Notes under the pieces: model-generated
What the model was told of the DNA's origin: nothing
Database searches by the model: none
What the model saw: only the letters and a program-made list of their open reading frames with translations
Origin: Simmondsia chinensis
Lineage: Eukaryota > Streptophyta > Magnoliopsida > Caryophyllales > Simmondsiaceae
Direction: 5' to 3'
NCBI GenBank assembly: GCA_018398585.1
Contig: JAGTTD010000006.1
Coordinates: 6,398,501-6,462,500 of the forward strand
DNA: 64,000 bases
Translations under genes and position numbers: made by a program
Shown here: positions 48,801 through 55,985 of the stretch, in pieces
How the letters are laid out: every line of letters starts with the position of its first letter
Numbering within the stretch: the first letter of the stretch is position 1

Positions 48801-51800
48801 ACTCTGGACTAGGAGAAAAATAGCATACTGAAAGAAGGGGGCAACAGCAAAACTCTACATGCATGCATAATCAAAATATAGGACATAATTTCGTCCATCT
48901 GAATAGAATATAGGAAGCAACATTAAGGGATTCAAGGAGTAGAAAAGAATTCAGGATTATGGCAAATTACCTCCCTTTGAGGACGCTTATCATCGAGATC
49001 AGAACGATAAGTTGGTAGGGGAACTTTACTGAAGACAACCACTTTTGCATATTGCCGGCTGCCAAGTGAAGTTAAAGACAAGTATGTATAAGGGCACGCA
49101 TGAGACTGATAATATTTCGATTAAGATATGGACTAAAGAAATTAAATTACCTATGCAGGCCCATGCTGGTGGCCATTGCTGAAAGTTGCTCAAAGTCGCG
49201 CCTATCTTTTCTTTCTCTTGATACCACTTCTTGCTCATTTTCGTTTCGGAGTAGCATCGTCAACTTCCATTTCCACTCATCAATGTTGTCAAGGGCGGAA
49301 GCACACTGAAAATAACAAACTCAAACATTGTTAGTACCCTCCAGGGCTGATATTGTACAACTTTTTGATTGATAAAAAAGATTCCATTCCAAAATGAACT
49401 AGTTGGGTGATATGAAACAAGTACTTAAGTAACAAAAGATGTTATATAAAAAATAAAAATAAAAAGGCAACAGAATATGCACATGGTGTATCCACGAGGA
49501 TACATTTGCATGCTGAAGAAGGGCGTTAGGAAAAGAAACAAACAATAACAGACAGGCACGGTAAGGTTCCAGTTAATCTCTTTACATTCTCTATGACTAA
49601 AATATCAATGCAAAAGCAAGCAATTGGGAGAAAGTTCACGCAGGATTACAATCTTCACAAGCAAAACAATAGTAAATGCTAACTTAACGCCAGAGATGGC
49701 AGGCTAAACACTAATCCATTGTTCAACAGGTAATATAAGACATTGCAATCTTCAAGTTTATATTCACTAGTTCAGAACTCTATCACAATACCGGCATCAA
49801 AATCCCTGGACTGCAGTATACTATACGTGACTTTTGTTGTCCACTTTTTCACAAATCTGTAACAACCCAAGCTAATGCCTGAACAAGCGCCATGGAATAA
49901 TAAATCAAGGATCAAGGCAATATCACATAAGCGGGATGTTCGCGGGCATCTAATAACAGGACATAGCGATCGAGTCAAGATGTTGAAGAAAATATAAATT
50001 GCTTTTCAAATCCTTTTTTTTTTGCATTCGAATGAAAAGCCATAATAGCATCAATTTTATCACACCTTTGATAGCTCAAAATATGTAAATACAACTATAA
50101 GTATATTTAAGTAAACACAATGTAACAAATATGCATCATAAATGAGATTACAAAATCCAATCCCATAGCCCAATCGCATCATGACTAACTCAAAATCCAT
50201 TACGTAATGGTTGTTCCATTAAATGGATTTAGGTTGTATTAGGTGCCGCATATTTTGACGGCTTTTGAGAATTGTAGCTTTCATGAAAGTTTGAGTGTGC
50301 TTGAGATAGTCCAAATGGAGAATTGCTTTGTCAAAACTAGCTTTTAGAAAACTTATATTTCGGGAAAGCATTTGTGGAGCAACAAGACAAACAGTTTTCT
50401 AGTAACAAGATTTACAGCCCAGCTTACATGCAACTCAATTAGTTCCCGGGACACAAGCACCACCCACTCAAAAGTCTCCCTATATGCAACAGGATAAATT
50501 AAGGTCCCATACCTAGTAAGTGGCTCAAGAAATTATATATAGATGAATAACTTGAACCGATTGCTTGAATTGAGGATGTATACATTATAGATTTTCTAAC
50601 TCGTGACATTTCTAGAATGCTTGTCAATACAAAGAAGCTTCTTTCCCATTATTCGATGTATGGACTTCTAAAGATAGTATTGATTTTTCCACTACCATCA
50701 ACTCCTAAAAAATGCTTCAACTCAATGAATAACTTCAAGGTGGATCTATGCAACTACTGTATGATCCATTTCCAAATGGTGTGCTTCAGAGGTAACAAAT
50801 ATGCTCAAAACAATCACTATTACATTGAAATCATGGAAATTGGAAAATAAAATCGCGATGAGTTGTGATGAATCGTATCTCTTTTTATCTACTGAGTGAA
50901 TGATACTAATATACTTCCACTAATTCTTGAAATATAAAATCATGTACATTCTACTTTATTTTGATGCTATTGTGCGCCCCAAAGAGCAACCTAATGGACC
51001 TGCCAATGATCTAGTATTGTGCCCTAAGACGCCAGAAAGAAAGCACGTCTTTGGCAGGGAAATCAGAACATAAAACGTGTTGAACCCCAAATAGATACAA
51101 ACTCAAAAAGATTTCATATCGACTCTCAGCCATTTAAAATAACATCCTATTGTCCAAACTCAGGACCATATGAGAGAAAAATTCATCAGGAAAGCAGACC
51201 AGAATAATTAGAACCCCAAATTATTCCCATCTCAAATTTGCAAGACTAGTCACATAAGCCTCTTTCTTTACAAATAGAGGCACACAAACCCACATAATCA
51301 ATTGATCCAGAAACTTCCATCGCCTAAGGCTAAACAACTGAATCTCCTAGCTCCGCAATAGATAGTATGAACAGGAACCAAAGTAATGAATTCATAAACA
51401 AGTCCATTAACTAATTTGACACACCTTCAAGTAGCTCATCCAAGCAATAAACCTAGATAAGAACGCACCACTGATAAGAAGATTCCTACACAAGTTTTAA
51501 CAACAAATTGACATGTTCACTATCAAAGCCGCATCTCCACAACACAAACAAAGATCCCATTCCCTCAACTTTTTCCACAAGCATAAATCAAGCCCCACGC
51601 CACTTTCCCAATCAGCTTCAAGTCGGTCCTGACATTGTTAGGGCTCGACGCAAACATTTTAAATAGATAAAAACATTTCTTTTAACAAAAAACTACTGAT
51701 TTAATAAATTATAAAAACCTAATCATAAAACTTATTAATATTATTAGTAATTGATACTTAAAATCACTACCAAAAAAAAAAAAGTAAAGTTACGTGTAAT

Positions 51801-53439
51801 CGCCTTTGGTGCCCTACAATTTGGGCCCAGCGGTTGCTTGAGGTAATGTCCGGCCTAAGCTCAACACCAATCACACAATAGCACTAATCTATCCACTTCA
51901 CCAGGCAACATACATGAACCAAATGCAAATTTTACCAAGTAACACACACATAAGTTTGTAATCAACCAAACGGAAGCAAGGGAACCAAAACTGATACATG
52001 CCCAAATGAGTATATGGGTTGAGAAGCAATACGGCACGCCAAAAAAAAGTATAGCAGGCCTGGCCTGGGTAAGAACGAACTGTATAAATAGACCAAGACT
52101 GTATTAGAAATAAATCAATGAAACCAATGTCATCTCTATCTTTTCTCTACTTCTTATATAATCATTTGCGCATTTATCGATTTATTTACACCATTGCTCC
52201 CTTACGTTCTTAAATTCGTTCAAATTAGTGTCTCATCTATTCTTTAGGTCAAAACAATTCCTAATGCTTGTAAGGTTGTTGAAATTGGACCCTCATCTTT
52301 TCTTTTGCTCTAAATGGCTCCAAATGTTTCATTTCATGACAAGATTGGTCCCCATCTAGTAACCAAAATTAGGTAGAATTTAAAAAGATGAGGTCTTAAT
52401 TTTGTCATAAAATAAAACACGGGACTTGTTATTGCCAGGGCAAAAATTGTTATTACTACAGCAATGATACAACAACAACAAACCCAGTGCCTTAAGGGCT
52501 CCGGCCAATGCAGGGTCTTTTTAGGGGATGTATGCAGCCTCACCCTTCAAGGTGCTACCCAAAAGGAAGGATGCATCCGAGGACCCCAACCTGAAAAGCA
52601 TAAAAATAACAGTACGAAGAGAGCATAAAGCAGCAATAAGCAATAAAACAACAAGCAGCAGGCCGCAAAGCACATAGCACCGCCGGGCAACAACACCCGC
52701 ACAAGCAGCAAACAACAAGCAACCAACAGCACATAGCAACAGCAAGTATAAGCAAACAGGCACACATATAAGCCTAAGGGTGCTAGGACCAGCTTAGTTG
52801 TGCTCCTTTATTCTAAACTGCTATATCGGCTTTACCTATGCTAGCCCTTCCATTTAGCTCTATCTAAGGCCAGAGCAATGATGTAACAAAAATAACGAGA
52901 GCTAGCATTACCCTAAAACATTAAAGACTATTTTCAAAGAAAAGATGAACAACTAATTTGACCAAAGTTGCAAAGACAAGAGACCAATTATAACAAACTT
53001 AAAAAGAAAAGTGACCAACAAAGTGAATAACTCCATATGCTCATCTGGGCATGCATCAAAACCCAAAAAGATTTCAACTTTAACTCACCAATTGGTTCCT
53101 AGCATCACTCTCTGGCTCCGACTCATCCTCAGAGTAATCATCATAAGCAAACCTCCCAAACTCTTTACTCTGCTGCAACCAATACGGCAAATTAACCCCA
53201 TTTCTCTTCACCAAAACCCCTTCATTTCCACGCCAATCCACCTCCAACCCCCGCCCGCCCGACCCAGACCCGACCCAACATGTAATTGGGCGCAAAGGGT
53301 GGCCAGAACGGGACCTAAAGGTAAGAACTTTAAGGGTTTTGGTGTAGGAAGGTAAGCGGAAGTTAAAGAAGGGGGTTGTGGTGGGGTGAAGTGACATGGT
53401 GGTGGCGCGGATGTGGAGGAAGAATGAAGAAATGGGCAT
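22607..53439 (-). CDS. DExH3: DExH-box ATP-dependent RNA helicase, DExH3/DExH5-like (19 exons)
   Basis: An ATP-driven RNA helicase of the DEAH/RHA family. The 19 exons join in consistent phase to about 1188 codons, close to plant DExH3/DExH5 as I recall them; the paralogue is not certain. Residues 1-60 are basic, Ser/Thr-rich and acid-free, like an organellar transit peptide. Motifs in order: GETGCGKT (I, about 316), DEIH (II, about 417), SAT (III, about 449), [11 protein letters not shown] (V, about 634), QRRGRAGR (VI, across the exon 11/12 junction, about 682), then the helicase-associated and OB-fold region ([12 protein letters not shown], about 840; [20 protein letters not shown], about 957) and a C-terminal dsRNA-binding domain (about 1097-1160). 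The ATG at 53439 has a good context (GCCGCCATG); the open frame further upstream has no ATG. No lesion was seen, so the gene is probably functional despite large TE-filled introns. Confidence 0.93.
23224..23400. mobile_element. Small MITE in helicase intron 18
   Basis: Non-coding segment with imperfect inverted ends TAAGGACCTTGG and CCAAATAGGCCTTA. The layout resembles short hAT-type MITEs. The target duplication is not clear. Confidence 0.4.
23932..24353. mobile_element. hAT-type MITE rich in GAGC words
   Basis: Ends are TAGGGGAGTAAATGAACCGA and, reverse complemented, TAGGAGTGTATTTGAGCCGA. Flanking 8-mers are GATCTAAG (23924-23931) and GATTTAAG (24354-24361), an 8-bp duplication with one mismatch, as for hAT elements. 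The interior is full of GAGCTCG/CGAGC words that give strong secondary structure. It has no coding capacity. Confidence 0.8.
24548..24658 (-). CDS. Helicase exon 18
   Basis: Encodes [20 protein letters not shown] to [11 protein letters not shown]. Acceptor TTGACAG, donor GTCAGC. Confidence 0.9.
24751..24903 (-). CDS. Helicase exon 17 (OB-fold)
   Basis: Encodes [40 protein letters not shown] and [11 protein letters not shown]. The donor GTTGGA is non-consensus but gives the family sequence in phase. Confidence 0.9.
25345..25404 (-). CDS. Helicase exon 16
   Basis: A 60-bp exon encoding [20 protein letters not shown]. Acceptor TTTACAG, donor GTAAGA. It belongs to the OB-fold region. Confidence 0.88.
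25504..25862. mobile_element. hAT-like MITE in helicase intron 15
   Basis: The inverted ends AAGGCTCCGTCTATTTGG and TTAGGCTCCATTTGG (reverse complement of the right end) enclose about 360 bp of AT-rich DNA with GGAAAA/TTTTCC arms. A target duplication could not be shown. Confidence 0.5.
26096..27020. mobile_element. MITE with a second foldback element nested inside
   Basis: The outer ends are GGGTTATTTACACCATTAC and an inverse counterpart ending TTAATAACAC, with matching inner TGTACTTTACTTATT/AATAAGTAAAGTACA arms. The outer element is split at about 26337 and resumes at about 26935 around the inner foldback element. Its right end stops about 12 bp before the donor of exon 15. Confidence 0.55.
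26338..26934. mobile_element. Nested foldback MITE with a poly-C tract at its left end
   Basis: Long inverted arms: AACCACCTAAATTTTAGG, CACCTAACTTTTCTAATTTT, TTCAAAGTCATACCTGAACT on the left, and the inverse (AGGTGTGACTTTGAAAAATT, AAAAAGTTAGGTGG) on the right. A diverged second copy lies at 54285-54545. The left boundary is a run of 26 C (26350-26375) and the right one a run of 18 A. Confidence 0.6.
27032..27340 (-). CDS. Helicase exon 15
   Basis: Encodes [20 protein letters not shown] to [17 protein letters not shown], including the conserved [13 protein letters not shown] and [14 protein letters not shown]. Donor GTACGT. A MITE end lies within about 12 bp of the donor. Confidence 0.93.
27450..27905. 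repeat. Dispersed repeat in helicase intron 14
   Basis: The start (AATATAAATTGCTTTCAAGCC, then AAAAGCCA) is matched at 49990 in intron 1 (AATATAAATTGCTTTTCAAA, then AAAAGCCA), with similar following sequence to about 27660. The far end (TAATGGCCTTTATCTAATCCC) resembles 24470-24485. It looks like an unclassified non-autonomous element present several times in this gene. Confidence 0.4.
27959..28107 (-). CDS. Helicase exon 14
   Basis: Encodes [20 protein letters not shown] to [19 protein letters not shown], the helicase-associated (HA2) domain with the conserved LSVRDPF. Confidence 0.93.
28239..28308 (-). CDS. Helicase exon 13
   Basis: Encodes [23 protein letters not shown], split by phase 1 into exon 14. 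It is too short to be obvious as an open frame but matches the conserved helicase-associated domain. Confidence 0.85.
28345..28373. repeat. GA microsatellite
   Basis: A run of about 14 GA units in helicase intron 12. Confidence 0.8.
28612..28736 (-). mobile_element. LINE/SINE 3'-tail copy
   Basis: On the minus strand it reads GGGTCCTCGG...GGGTAAGGCTGCGTACATCC...GGCACTGGGTTTGTTGTCG, ending in a TTG-rich tail. The same module ends the RTE LINE at 34357 and the 5S-headed elements at 31632 and 37743. It is a short copy, either a 5'-truncated LINE or a SINE. Confidence 0.65.
29009..29212 (-). CDS. Helicase exon 12 (motif VI)
   Basis: Encodes [20 protein letters not shown], completing motif VI with the Gln at the end of exon 11, then [19 protein letters not shown] and [12 protein letters not shown]. 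Confidence 0.95.
29409..29561 (-). mobile_element. LINE/SINE 3'-tail copy with 11-bp target duplication
   Basis: A 153-bp minus-strand copy of the same tail module, ending in (TTG)n. It is flanked by perfect AATATCATTCT at 29398-29408 and 29562-29572. The duplication shows it moved by target-primed reverse transcription as a unit of this size. Confidence 0.8.
29600..29800 (+). pseudogene. LINE RNase H-like (RVT_3) C-terminal fragment
   Basis: Plus-strand translation contains [20 protein letters not shown], matching the C-terminal 'RegN.aADwlAk.g' signature of the RVT_3 domain of plant LINEs. Only the end of the domain is present, in helicase intron 11, cut by the hAT element at 29869. Confidence 0.5.
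29869..30808. mobile_element. hAT-type non-autonomous element rich in GGTCC/GGACC words
   Basis: Ends are TAGGAGTGTTCA and, reverse complemented, TAGGGGTGTTCG. Flanking 8-mers are TTCTTGAC (29861-29868) and TTCTTTAC (30809-30816), an 8-bp duplication with one mismatch. Both subterminal regions are packed with GGTCC, CCGGACC and related words that fold back on each other; the 550-bp centre is AT-rich with no transposase. Confidence 0.8.
30822..30863. repeat. T18-A24 homopolymer junction
   Basis: A run of 18 T is followed directly by 24 A, just outside the hAT element. It could be two retroelement tails in opposite orientation or a sequencing/assembly artefact. Confidence 0.7.
31632..31873 (-). 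mobile_element. 5S rRNA-headed SINE with 12-bp target duplication
   Basis: A 242-bp element flanked by perfect TGTTTTGATATT at 31620-31631 and 31874-31885. On the minus strand the head is 5S rRNA sequence (31763-31859 antisense, with AGAACTCCGAAGTTAAGCG and GTGACCTTCTGGGAAGTCC). A junction with AGGGTGGGGATACTGGGAAG follows, then a tail of about 115 bp equal to the RTE LINE end in this window. The 5S internal promoter would be at the 5' end, as in SINE3-class elements. A second copy with the same junction is at 37743. Confidence 0.8.
32160..33003. mobile_element. Probable GAGC-rich hAT-like element, ends unclear
   Basis: GAGCTCA/AAGCTTGGCTCG words at 32165-32420 and an inverse set at 32920-33003 ending CTCCTTTGCACCCCTAA resemble the element at 23932. 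The right end has a hAT-like terminus, but I could not identify the left terminus or a duplication. Confidence 0.4.
33364..33558 (-). CDS. Helicase exon 11 (motif V)
   Basis: Encodes [20 protein letters not shown] and [20 protein letters not shown], then [18 protein letters not shown]. The preceding intron is about 4.7 kb and full of insertions. Confidence 0.95.
34357..36094 (-). mobile_element. RTE-type LINE, 5'-truncated and decayed
   Basis: Minus-strand translation gives part of a reverse transcriptase with FADDIVLV (35681-36094) and the RTE-type C-terminus ([37 protein letters not shown], then [20 protein letters not shown] in another frame). A long 3' region with an AAATAC repeat and a GA/CT-rich tract (34640-34800) ends at the tail module and (TTG)n near 34357. 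The 5' end is cut inside the RT domain at about 36094, and frameshifts show it is dead. The tail matches the short copies and 5S-headed elements elsewhere in the window. The link between RT part and tail is inferred from orientation and order. Confidence 0.7.
36514..38045 (+). mobile_element. SIRE-like copia LTR, interrupted by a SINE
   Basis: It starts TGTTGGCCCTTATATTGTAA then TTTTGATGATAACGATCA, and later has AAAGGTTGGATCCTGAG, CACTAGCTTCCGGTTTGG and CTTCCCTTTACTTTTTATAT. I recognise these as features of SIRE/Maximus-type LTRs from memory. The 5S-headed SINE at 37743-37969 splits it. The 3' boundary is unclear (no CAACA end found). Confidence 0.5.
37743..37969 (-). mobile_element. Second 5S rRNA-headed SINE copy
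   Basis: Same architecture as 31632-31873: antisense 5S part (37870-37965; AACTTCGGAGTTCTAATGGG and GGGTGAGGACTTCCCAGG on the plus strand) joined at the same point to the RTE-type tail (GATGTACGCAGCC, CCAGTGCC). It is inserted in the SIRE-like LTR. I could not define its target duplication. Two independent insertions with the same junction mean the fusion itself was mobile. Confidence 0.75.
38128..38276. repeat. 76-bp tandem duplication spanning the exon 10 donor
   Basis: Two units of 76 bp (GTTAACAAATAAATGGAGATG, AAGAACAGACCACAAAACAT, ATACTGGAATTTCACCTG or ATACCGGAATATCACCTG). The second unit ends in the real 5' splice site of exon 10 (CAG/GTGATA on the minus strand). The first keeps a decoy CAG/GTGAAA at about 38197-38201. 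Confidence 0.8.
38275..38547 (-). CDS. Helicase exon 10
   Basis: Encodes [39 protein letters not shown] and [13 protein letters not shown], the start of the second RecA-like domain (motif IV region). A tandem duplication just downstream carries a second copy of its 5' splice site. Confidence 0.93.
38634..38801 (-). CDS. Helicase exon 9
   Basis: Encodes [20 protein letters not shown] to [11 protein letters not shown]. The donor GTCTGA is weak but keeps phase with exon 10 across an 86-bp intron. Confidence 0.85.
39526..39656 (-). CDS. Helicase exon 8 (motif III, SAT)
   Basis: Encodes [36 protein letters not shown] and APMLHIP. SAT couples ATP hydrolysis to unwinding. Donor GTAAGT. Confidence 0.93.
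39757..39916 (-). CDS. Helicase exon 7 (motif II, DEIH)
   Basis: Encodes [30 protein letters not shown] and [17 protein letters not shown] is the Walker B box of DEAH-type helicases. Phase 1 out. Confidence 0.95.
40038..40226 (-). CDS. Helicase exon 6 (motif I, Walker A)
   Basis: Encodes [20 protein letters not shown], with the P-loop that binds ATP, and motif Ia [20 protein letters not shown]. Confidence 0.95.
40830..41240 (+). other. LTR-like promoter sequence in helicase intron 5
   Basis: GGCTATAAATAGCATAAACC near 41000 and a following AATCTTCCCTTGTTCCTATTG leader resemble a solo LTR promoter and end. Boundaries and target duplication were not found, so this is only a suggestion. Confidence 0.3.
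41847..41942 (-). CDS. Helicase exon 5
   Basis: Encodes [20 protein letters not shown] to LLKAISENQ, the block directly before the ATP-binding fold. The preceding intron is about 6.6 kb, mostly retrotransposon. Confidence 0.92.
43171..43953 (-). repeat. 3' LTR of the chromovirus-like element
   Basis: 783 bp. Contains a GA microsatellite near 43385-43420. Same length as the other LTR; differences seen near 43177, 43495, 43626 and 43933. Confidence 0.9.
44051..47707 (-). CDS. Gag remnant, low-complexity region and chromodomain start (one frame, one stop)
   Basis: From the primer-binding site almost to the polypurine tract the minus strand is open in one frame except for a TAG at 46916-46918. 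The first 263 codons include [20 protein letters not shown], a CCHC zinc knuckle of chromoviral Gag; the capsid part is missing. The following ~950 codons are GC-rich low complexity made of GAH, AQG, VHDLG and HGL-like words, rising from short degenerate DNA repeats. The last residues, [16 protein letters not shown], are the start of a chromodomain, which in chromoviruses is the C-terminal tail of integrase. An RNA-binding and chromatin-targeting product is conceivable; whether it is made is unknown. The true start codon is not clear. Confidence 0.6.
47702..48484 (-). repeat. 5' LTR of the chromovirus-like element
   Basis: 783 bp, upstream of the primer-binding site on the minus strand. Its edge lies 47 bp inside the intron from the exon 4 donor. 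Confidence 0.9.
48532..48771 (-). CDS. Helicase exon 4
   Basis: Encodes [20 protein letters not shown] to [18 protein letters not shown]. The donor GTTTAT begins the large intron that holds the LTR retrotransposon; the retrotransposon's right end lies only 47 bp from this donor. Confidence 0.9.
48971..49058 (-). CDS. Helicase exon 3
   Basis: Encodes [20 protein letters not shown] and LDDKRPQRE, the block after the WKWKL region. Acceptor TTGGCAG, donor GTAATT. Confidence 0.9.
49151..49305 (-). CDS. Helicase exon 2
   Basis: Encodes [19 protein letters not shown] and [20 protein letters not shown], a strongly conserved N-terminal block of this helicase group. The acceptor is TTTTCAG and the donor GTAATT; phase 2 out. 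Confidence 0.9.
49985..50225. repeat. Second copy of the intron 14 dispersed repeat
   Basis: AATATAAATTGCTTTTCAAA, AAAAGCCATAATAGCATCAA and the following AT-rich part resemble 27450-27700 in order and wording. It lies in helicase intron 1. Confidence 0.4.
50226..52440. other. Helicase intron 1 interior, nothing firm
   Basis: A long AT-rich intronic stretch. No exon is missing from the helicase here because exon 1 joins exon 2 in phase. Parts are probably old TE sequence but I recognise no family. Confidence 0.4.
52469..52873 (-). mobile_element. 5'-truncated RTE LINE tail copy with 9-bp target duplication
   Basis: A 405-bp minus-strand copy with the (TTG)n tail and tail module at 52470-52600, then a CA/AGCA-rich stretch, then CATTTAGCTCTATCTAAGGC, which matches sequence after the RTE coding end (GGGCTCTATCTAGGGCAATG at about 35285). 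AGCAATGAT flanks it at 52460-52468 and 52874-52882. It therefore includes more of the LINE 3' region than the short copies and links tail and LINE. Confidence 0.6.
53089..53439 (-). CDS. Helicase exon 1 (start codon, probable transit peptide)
   Basis: Starts [14 protein letters not shown] and runs to [15 protein letters not shown], followed by the donor GTGAGT; ends in phase 0. The Arg/Ser/Thr-rich, acid-free first 60 residues suggest plastid or mitochondrial targeting. The acidic [10 protein letters not shown] stretch precedes the conserved domain. Confidence 0.88.
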
Positions 53440-53640
53440 GGCGGCAATGGATGAAGAGAGAGAGAGAGACAGGAGAGTTGGCTCTCCCTCGTTGCTCAAC
53501 GAGTGGGAGAGGGGAGATAGAGAAGAGAGGGGAGGGTTTTACATTAGTGTGATGGAAAGTAGGCATTACCTTGGCTGAACCGAGGGCTTGGCTAAGAAAA
53601 ATACTGAATATTCGAAAAATTAAACTGAGCTTGATTTGAA
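53440..53640 (-). promoter_or_regulatory. Helicase 5' leader and promoter-proximal region
   Basis: The minus strand upstream of the ATG is CT-rich (CTCTCTCTCTCTTCATCC, CCTCCCCTCTCTTCTCTATC), typical of plant 5' leaders. No clear TATA box was located. Confidence 0.4.
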
Positions 53641-54284
53641 AATTAGGGTAATTGACCTAAAAATATCCGTTTAGGGTAAACCTGACAATTAAAATATAGA
53701 TATCAATTTAAATACGGTTATTATTTTGTAAAACTTTTGGGCACCCAATGCAATTTGATATTGATTATATATATTATTTTAAATAAATATTTATTTTGTA
53801 TTGAAAATAATTCGTTATATTATCTTCATTAAGTGTTAAGGTTACAGGTTTAATTCTAAATCCCAACTAACATTTTTTCAAACTATGCATTTTTTTCATT
53901 TCTTCTTTCAACAAAAGCTTACCCTCTGTAAACAAAAAACATTCAAATTCTTCAGCCATCTATTGCAAAAATTAGACTTTTCCTTTAGTTTTTGAATAAA
54001 TCAGCAACAGTAAATTAATAGAATAAGGATTTTTTTTTTTTTTTTGGCTATGCTCTATCTTTTTGTATGCAATCTTTGAACTTTATATCTTTATAAAGCT
54101 TTGGTTTATGTGTTACAGTCATTTTAAACACTTTATGATTTTGTGACCATCAAAGTTAACAATTATATGCATGATCTTTTTCTAATTTTAAATTATGAAG
54201 CTCAAATGGAATAGTGTTATAATAATTTTGTAGTATGCTTGCAAAAGACTTAATGGTCAAAACTTTTTATAAAATTAATTTGGC
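53641..54284. other. AT-rich intergenic DNA
   Basis: No gene is visible. A run of T near 54030-54045 is the only simple feature. Confidence 0.3.
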
Positions 54285-54545
54285 TTTTTTTTATTGAAAA
54301 TCACCTACAGTTTAGCATAGGTATCGTAAAACCACCTAACTTTTCTAATTTTTCAAAGTCACACTTAAATTTTTCAAAAAATTTGCAATATCACATGTGA
54401 TACTAACACCGTTAACTTTATGTCAAATGAACGCGGCGTTGTGGGGTATAAATATATCAAAACACCTGGTGATTCATCGTGCGTTACACAGAACGATGTT
54501 GACATTTATAAATAGTTCTAAGCCAAGTGTGATTTTTTTAGAATA
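54285..54545. mobile_element. Diverged partial copy of the nested foldback MITE
   Basis: AAAATCACCTACAGTTTAGC, AACCACCTAACTTTTCTAAT and TTTTTCAAAGTCACAC match the left arm of 26338-26934. The right arm is nearly absent, so this copy is truncated or rearranged. Confidence 0.55.
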
Positions 54546-54602
54546 AAGTTAGTATATGTACCAGTATAGGTATTTTTTTTAGAATAAAGTTAGTATATGT
54601 AC

Positions 54603-54716
54603 CAAAGAGGGTACCAACACGTCAAGGGTTATACCCTGAAAGGGGAAGGCTAGGTATATCTACCCCCTCAACCCTTCTTAGACGGGAGCCCTTAGGACAC
54701 TGGGTATGTTGCTCTT
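54603..54716 (-). mobile_element. LINE/SINE tail copy with 17-bp target duplication
   Basis: A 114-bp diverged copy of the tail module on the opposite strand sense (CCCAGTGTCCTAAGGGCTCC on the minus strand... read here as GGGAGCCCTTAGGACACTGG). It is flanked by perfect AAAGTTAGTATATGTAC at 54586-54602 and 54717-54733. A third copy of this 17-mer at 54545-54561 belongs to a separate 41-bp tandem duplication at the left flank. Confidence 0.7.
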
Positions 54717-55152
54717 AAAGTTAGTATATGTACATCAGGAACTTACTTTTGTGTAAATTGGAAAGTTCTCGGTTATGCATCCTTAAATTCTCAGCAAAAA
54801 GTTTCAATAACATTTTATTATGGTTTGCTCTTGTGAGATGCATTGACAATACATATATTTTTGAAAAATTACAAATTTGTATGATAATTATTTGATCGAC
54901 CATCAAAGTCACTCACATCATCATACGAAAATGTAATGTACAACGTCATTATGTTTGAAAAGTGTCTTGTATTATATAATTCTCTTATGCACTGCTTGTA
55001 CATATTAGTTTTTCGTATTTCTCTTATGCAACTTTAAATGCTCTTGTATTATAATTCTCTTGCATTTTTTGATGATCTAGAAAATTAAAATAGTTTGTCA
55101 TTATTTAATTACATGATAGATTATGTATTATAGAATTGATAGAATATGAAGG

Positions 55153-55985
55153 TGTTAGCACAATATCAATATGCAGCGAATTTTCAGTGAAATACTGTAG
55201 CAAAAGCATATCAAAACAACTGTGAAAAACAGCAATAAAAGTTAAGTAAATATACCAGTAAAATCGCAGCGGAGAATCAGTGATATTACAGTAGTGAAAA
55301 CCAGCAAAGCGGAACTGCAGTGAAGCAAAATTGCAATAATATTCAAGTATAGCAACGAAGGAGAGGAAGAGCAATTAGAAAGATCTTACAAAACGATGAT
55401 ACCGCGCTGTGGTAAAGATCATTGTCCTAAAAGACGATTTTGCAACTACTCCGGTGCACACAGTATAACCGGCGGCCGTCCTCTAGGATTAACGCGATCC
55501 GACTCTTAATTTGCACTCATTAATTGCCGGGTAGGAATGCCTTGAACTTTGCCCGAAACAAATGTGCAGAATCGTGTGAGAATTTTTTTCAATTCTATGT
55601 GTGCTCCTCATAATACTTAGAGTGTGAGAGAGTGAGAATTCTATATCAATATAGAGAAAAATGGGGTTTTATATGATGTGAAGAAGAGCAAGGGCTTGAG
55701 CATTTATATCTGTAATATTAACTCCAAACGACTATTTGAATGGTAAAAGACATGTGTAATGATTGTAATAATGGTCCCAACAGCAATAATTTTTAATTAA
55801 TTCCCAACGGCCACAATTTTAGTGACATTAAACCTCTACGGGTAAGTGGCTAGTAATGGGTCTTGAAAAATATTTTCTGAAAAATAAATGTACTCGTTGA
55901 GAAAATGATCACCCACACTATTTTTTCAATGCGGGATACAACTCCCTTAAAAAACTAAAGGTTAGCTTGTATCATTTTTCCAACA
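55153..55985 (-). repeat. 3' LTR of a Ty1-copia element (minus orientation)
   Basis: 833 bp, on the plus strand starting TGTTAGCACAATATC and ending TTTTTCCAACA. It contains the conserved GC-rich block (GGCGGCCGTCCTCTAGGATT, AACGCGATCCGAC, TAAAAGACGATTTTGC) shared with 2331-3128 and 60508-61177. A polypurine tract (reverse of ATCCTCCACAAAGGAT) lies directly beyond it at 55986. Confidence 0.75.

Noticed and set aside
52521..52767. Three overlapping Cys/Leu-rich small open frames
   Set aside because: They overlay the CA/AGCA-rich part of a LINE tail copy and have no family match.
53440..53499. N-terminal extension of the helicase upstream of 53439
   Set aside because: The open frame continues upstream but has no ATG there; the extra residues start at a TTG, which is not a normal plant start.
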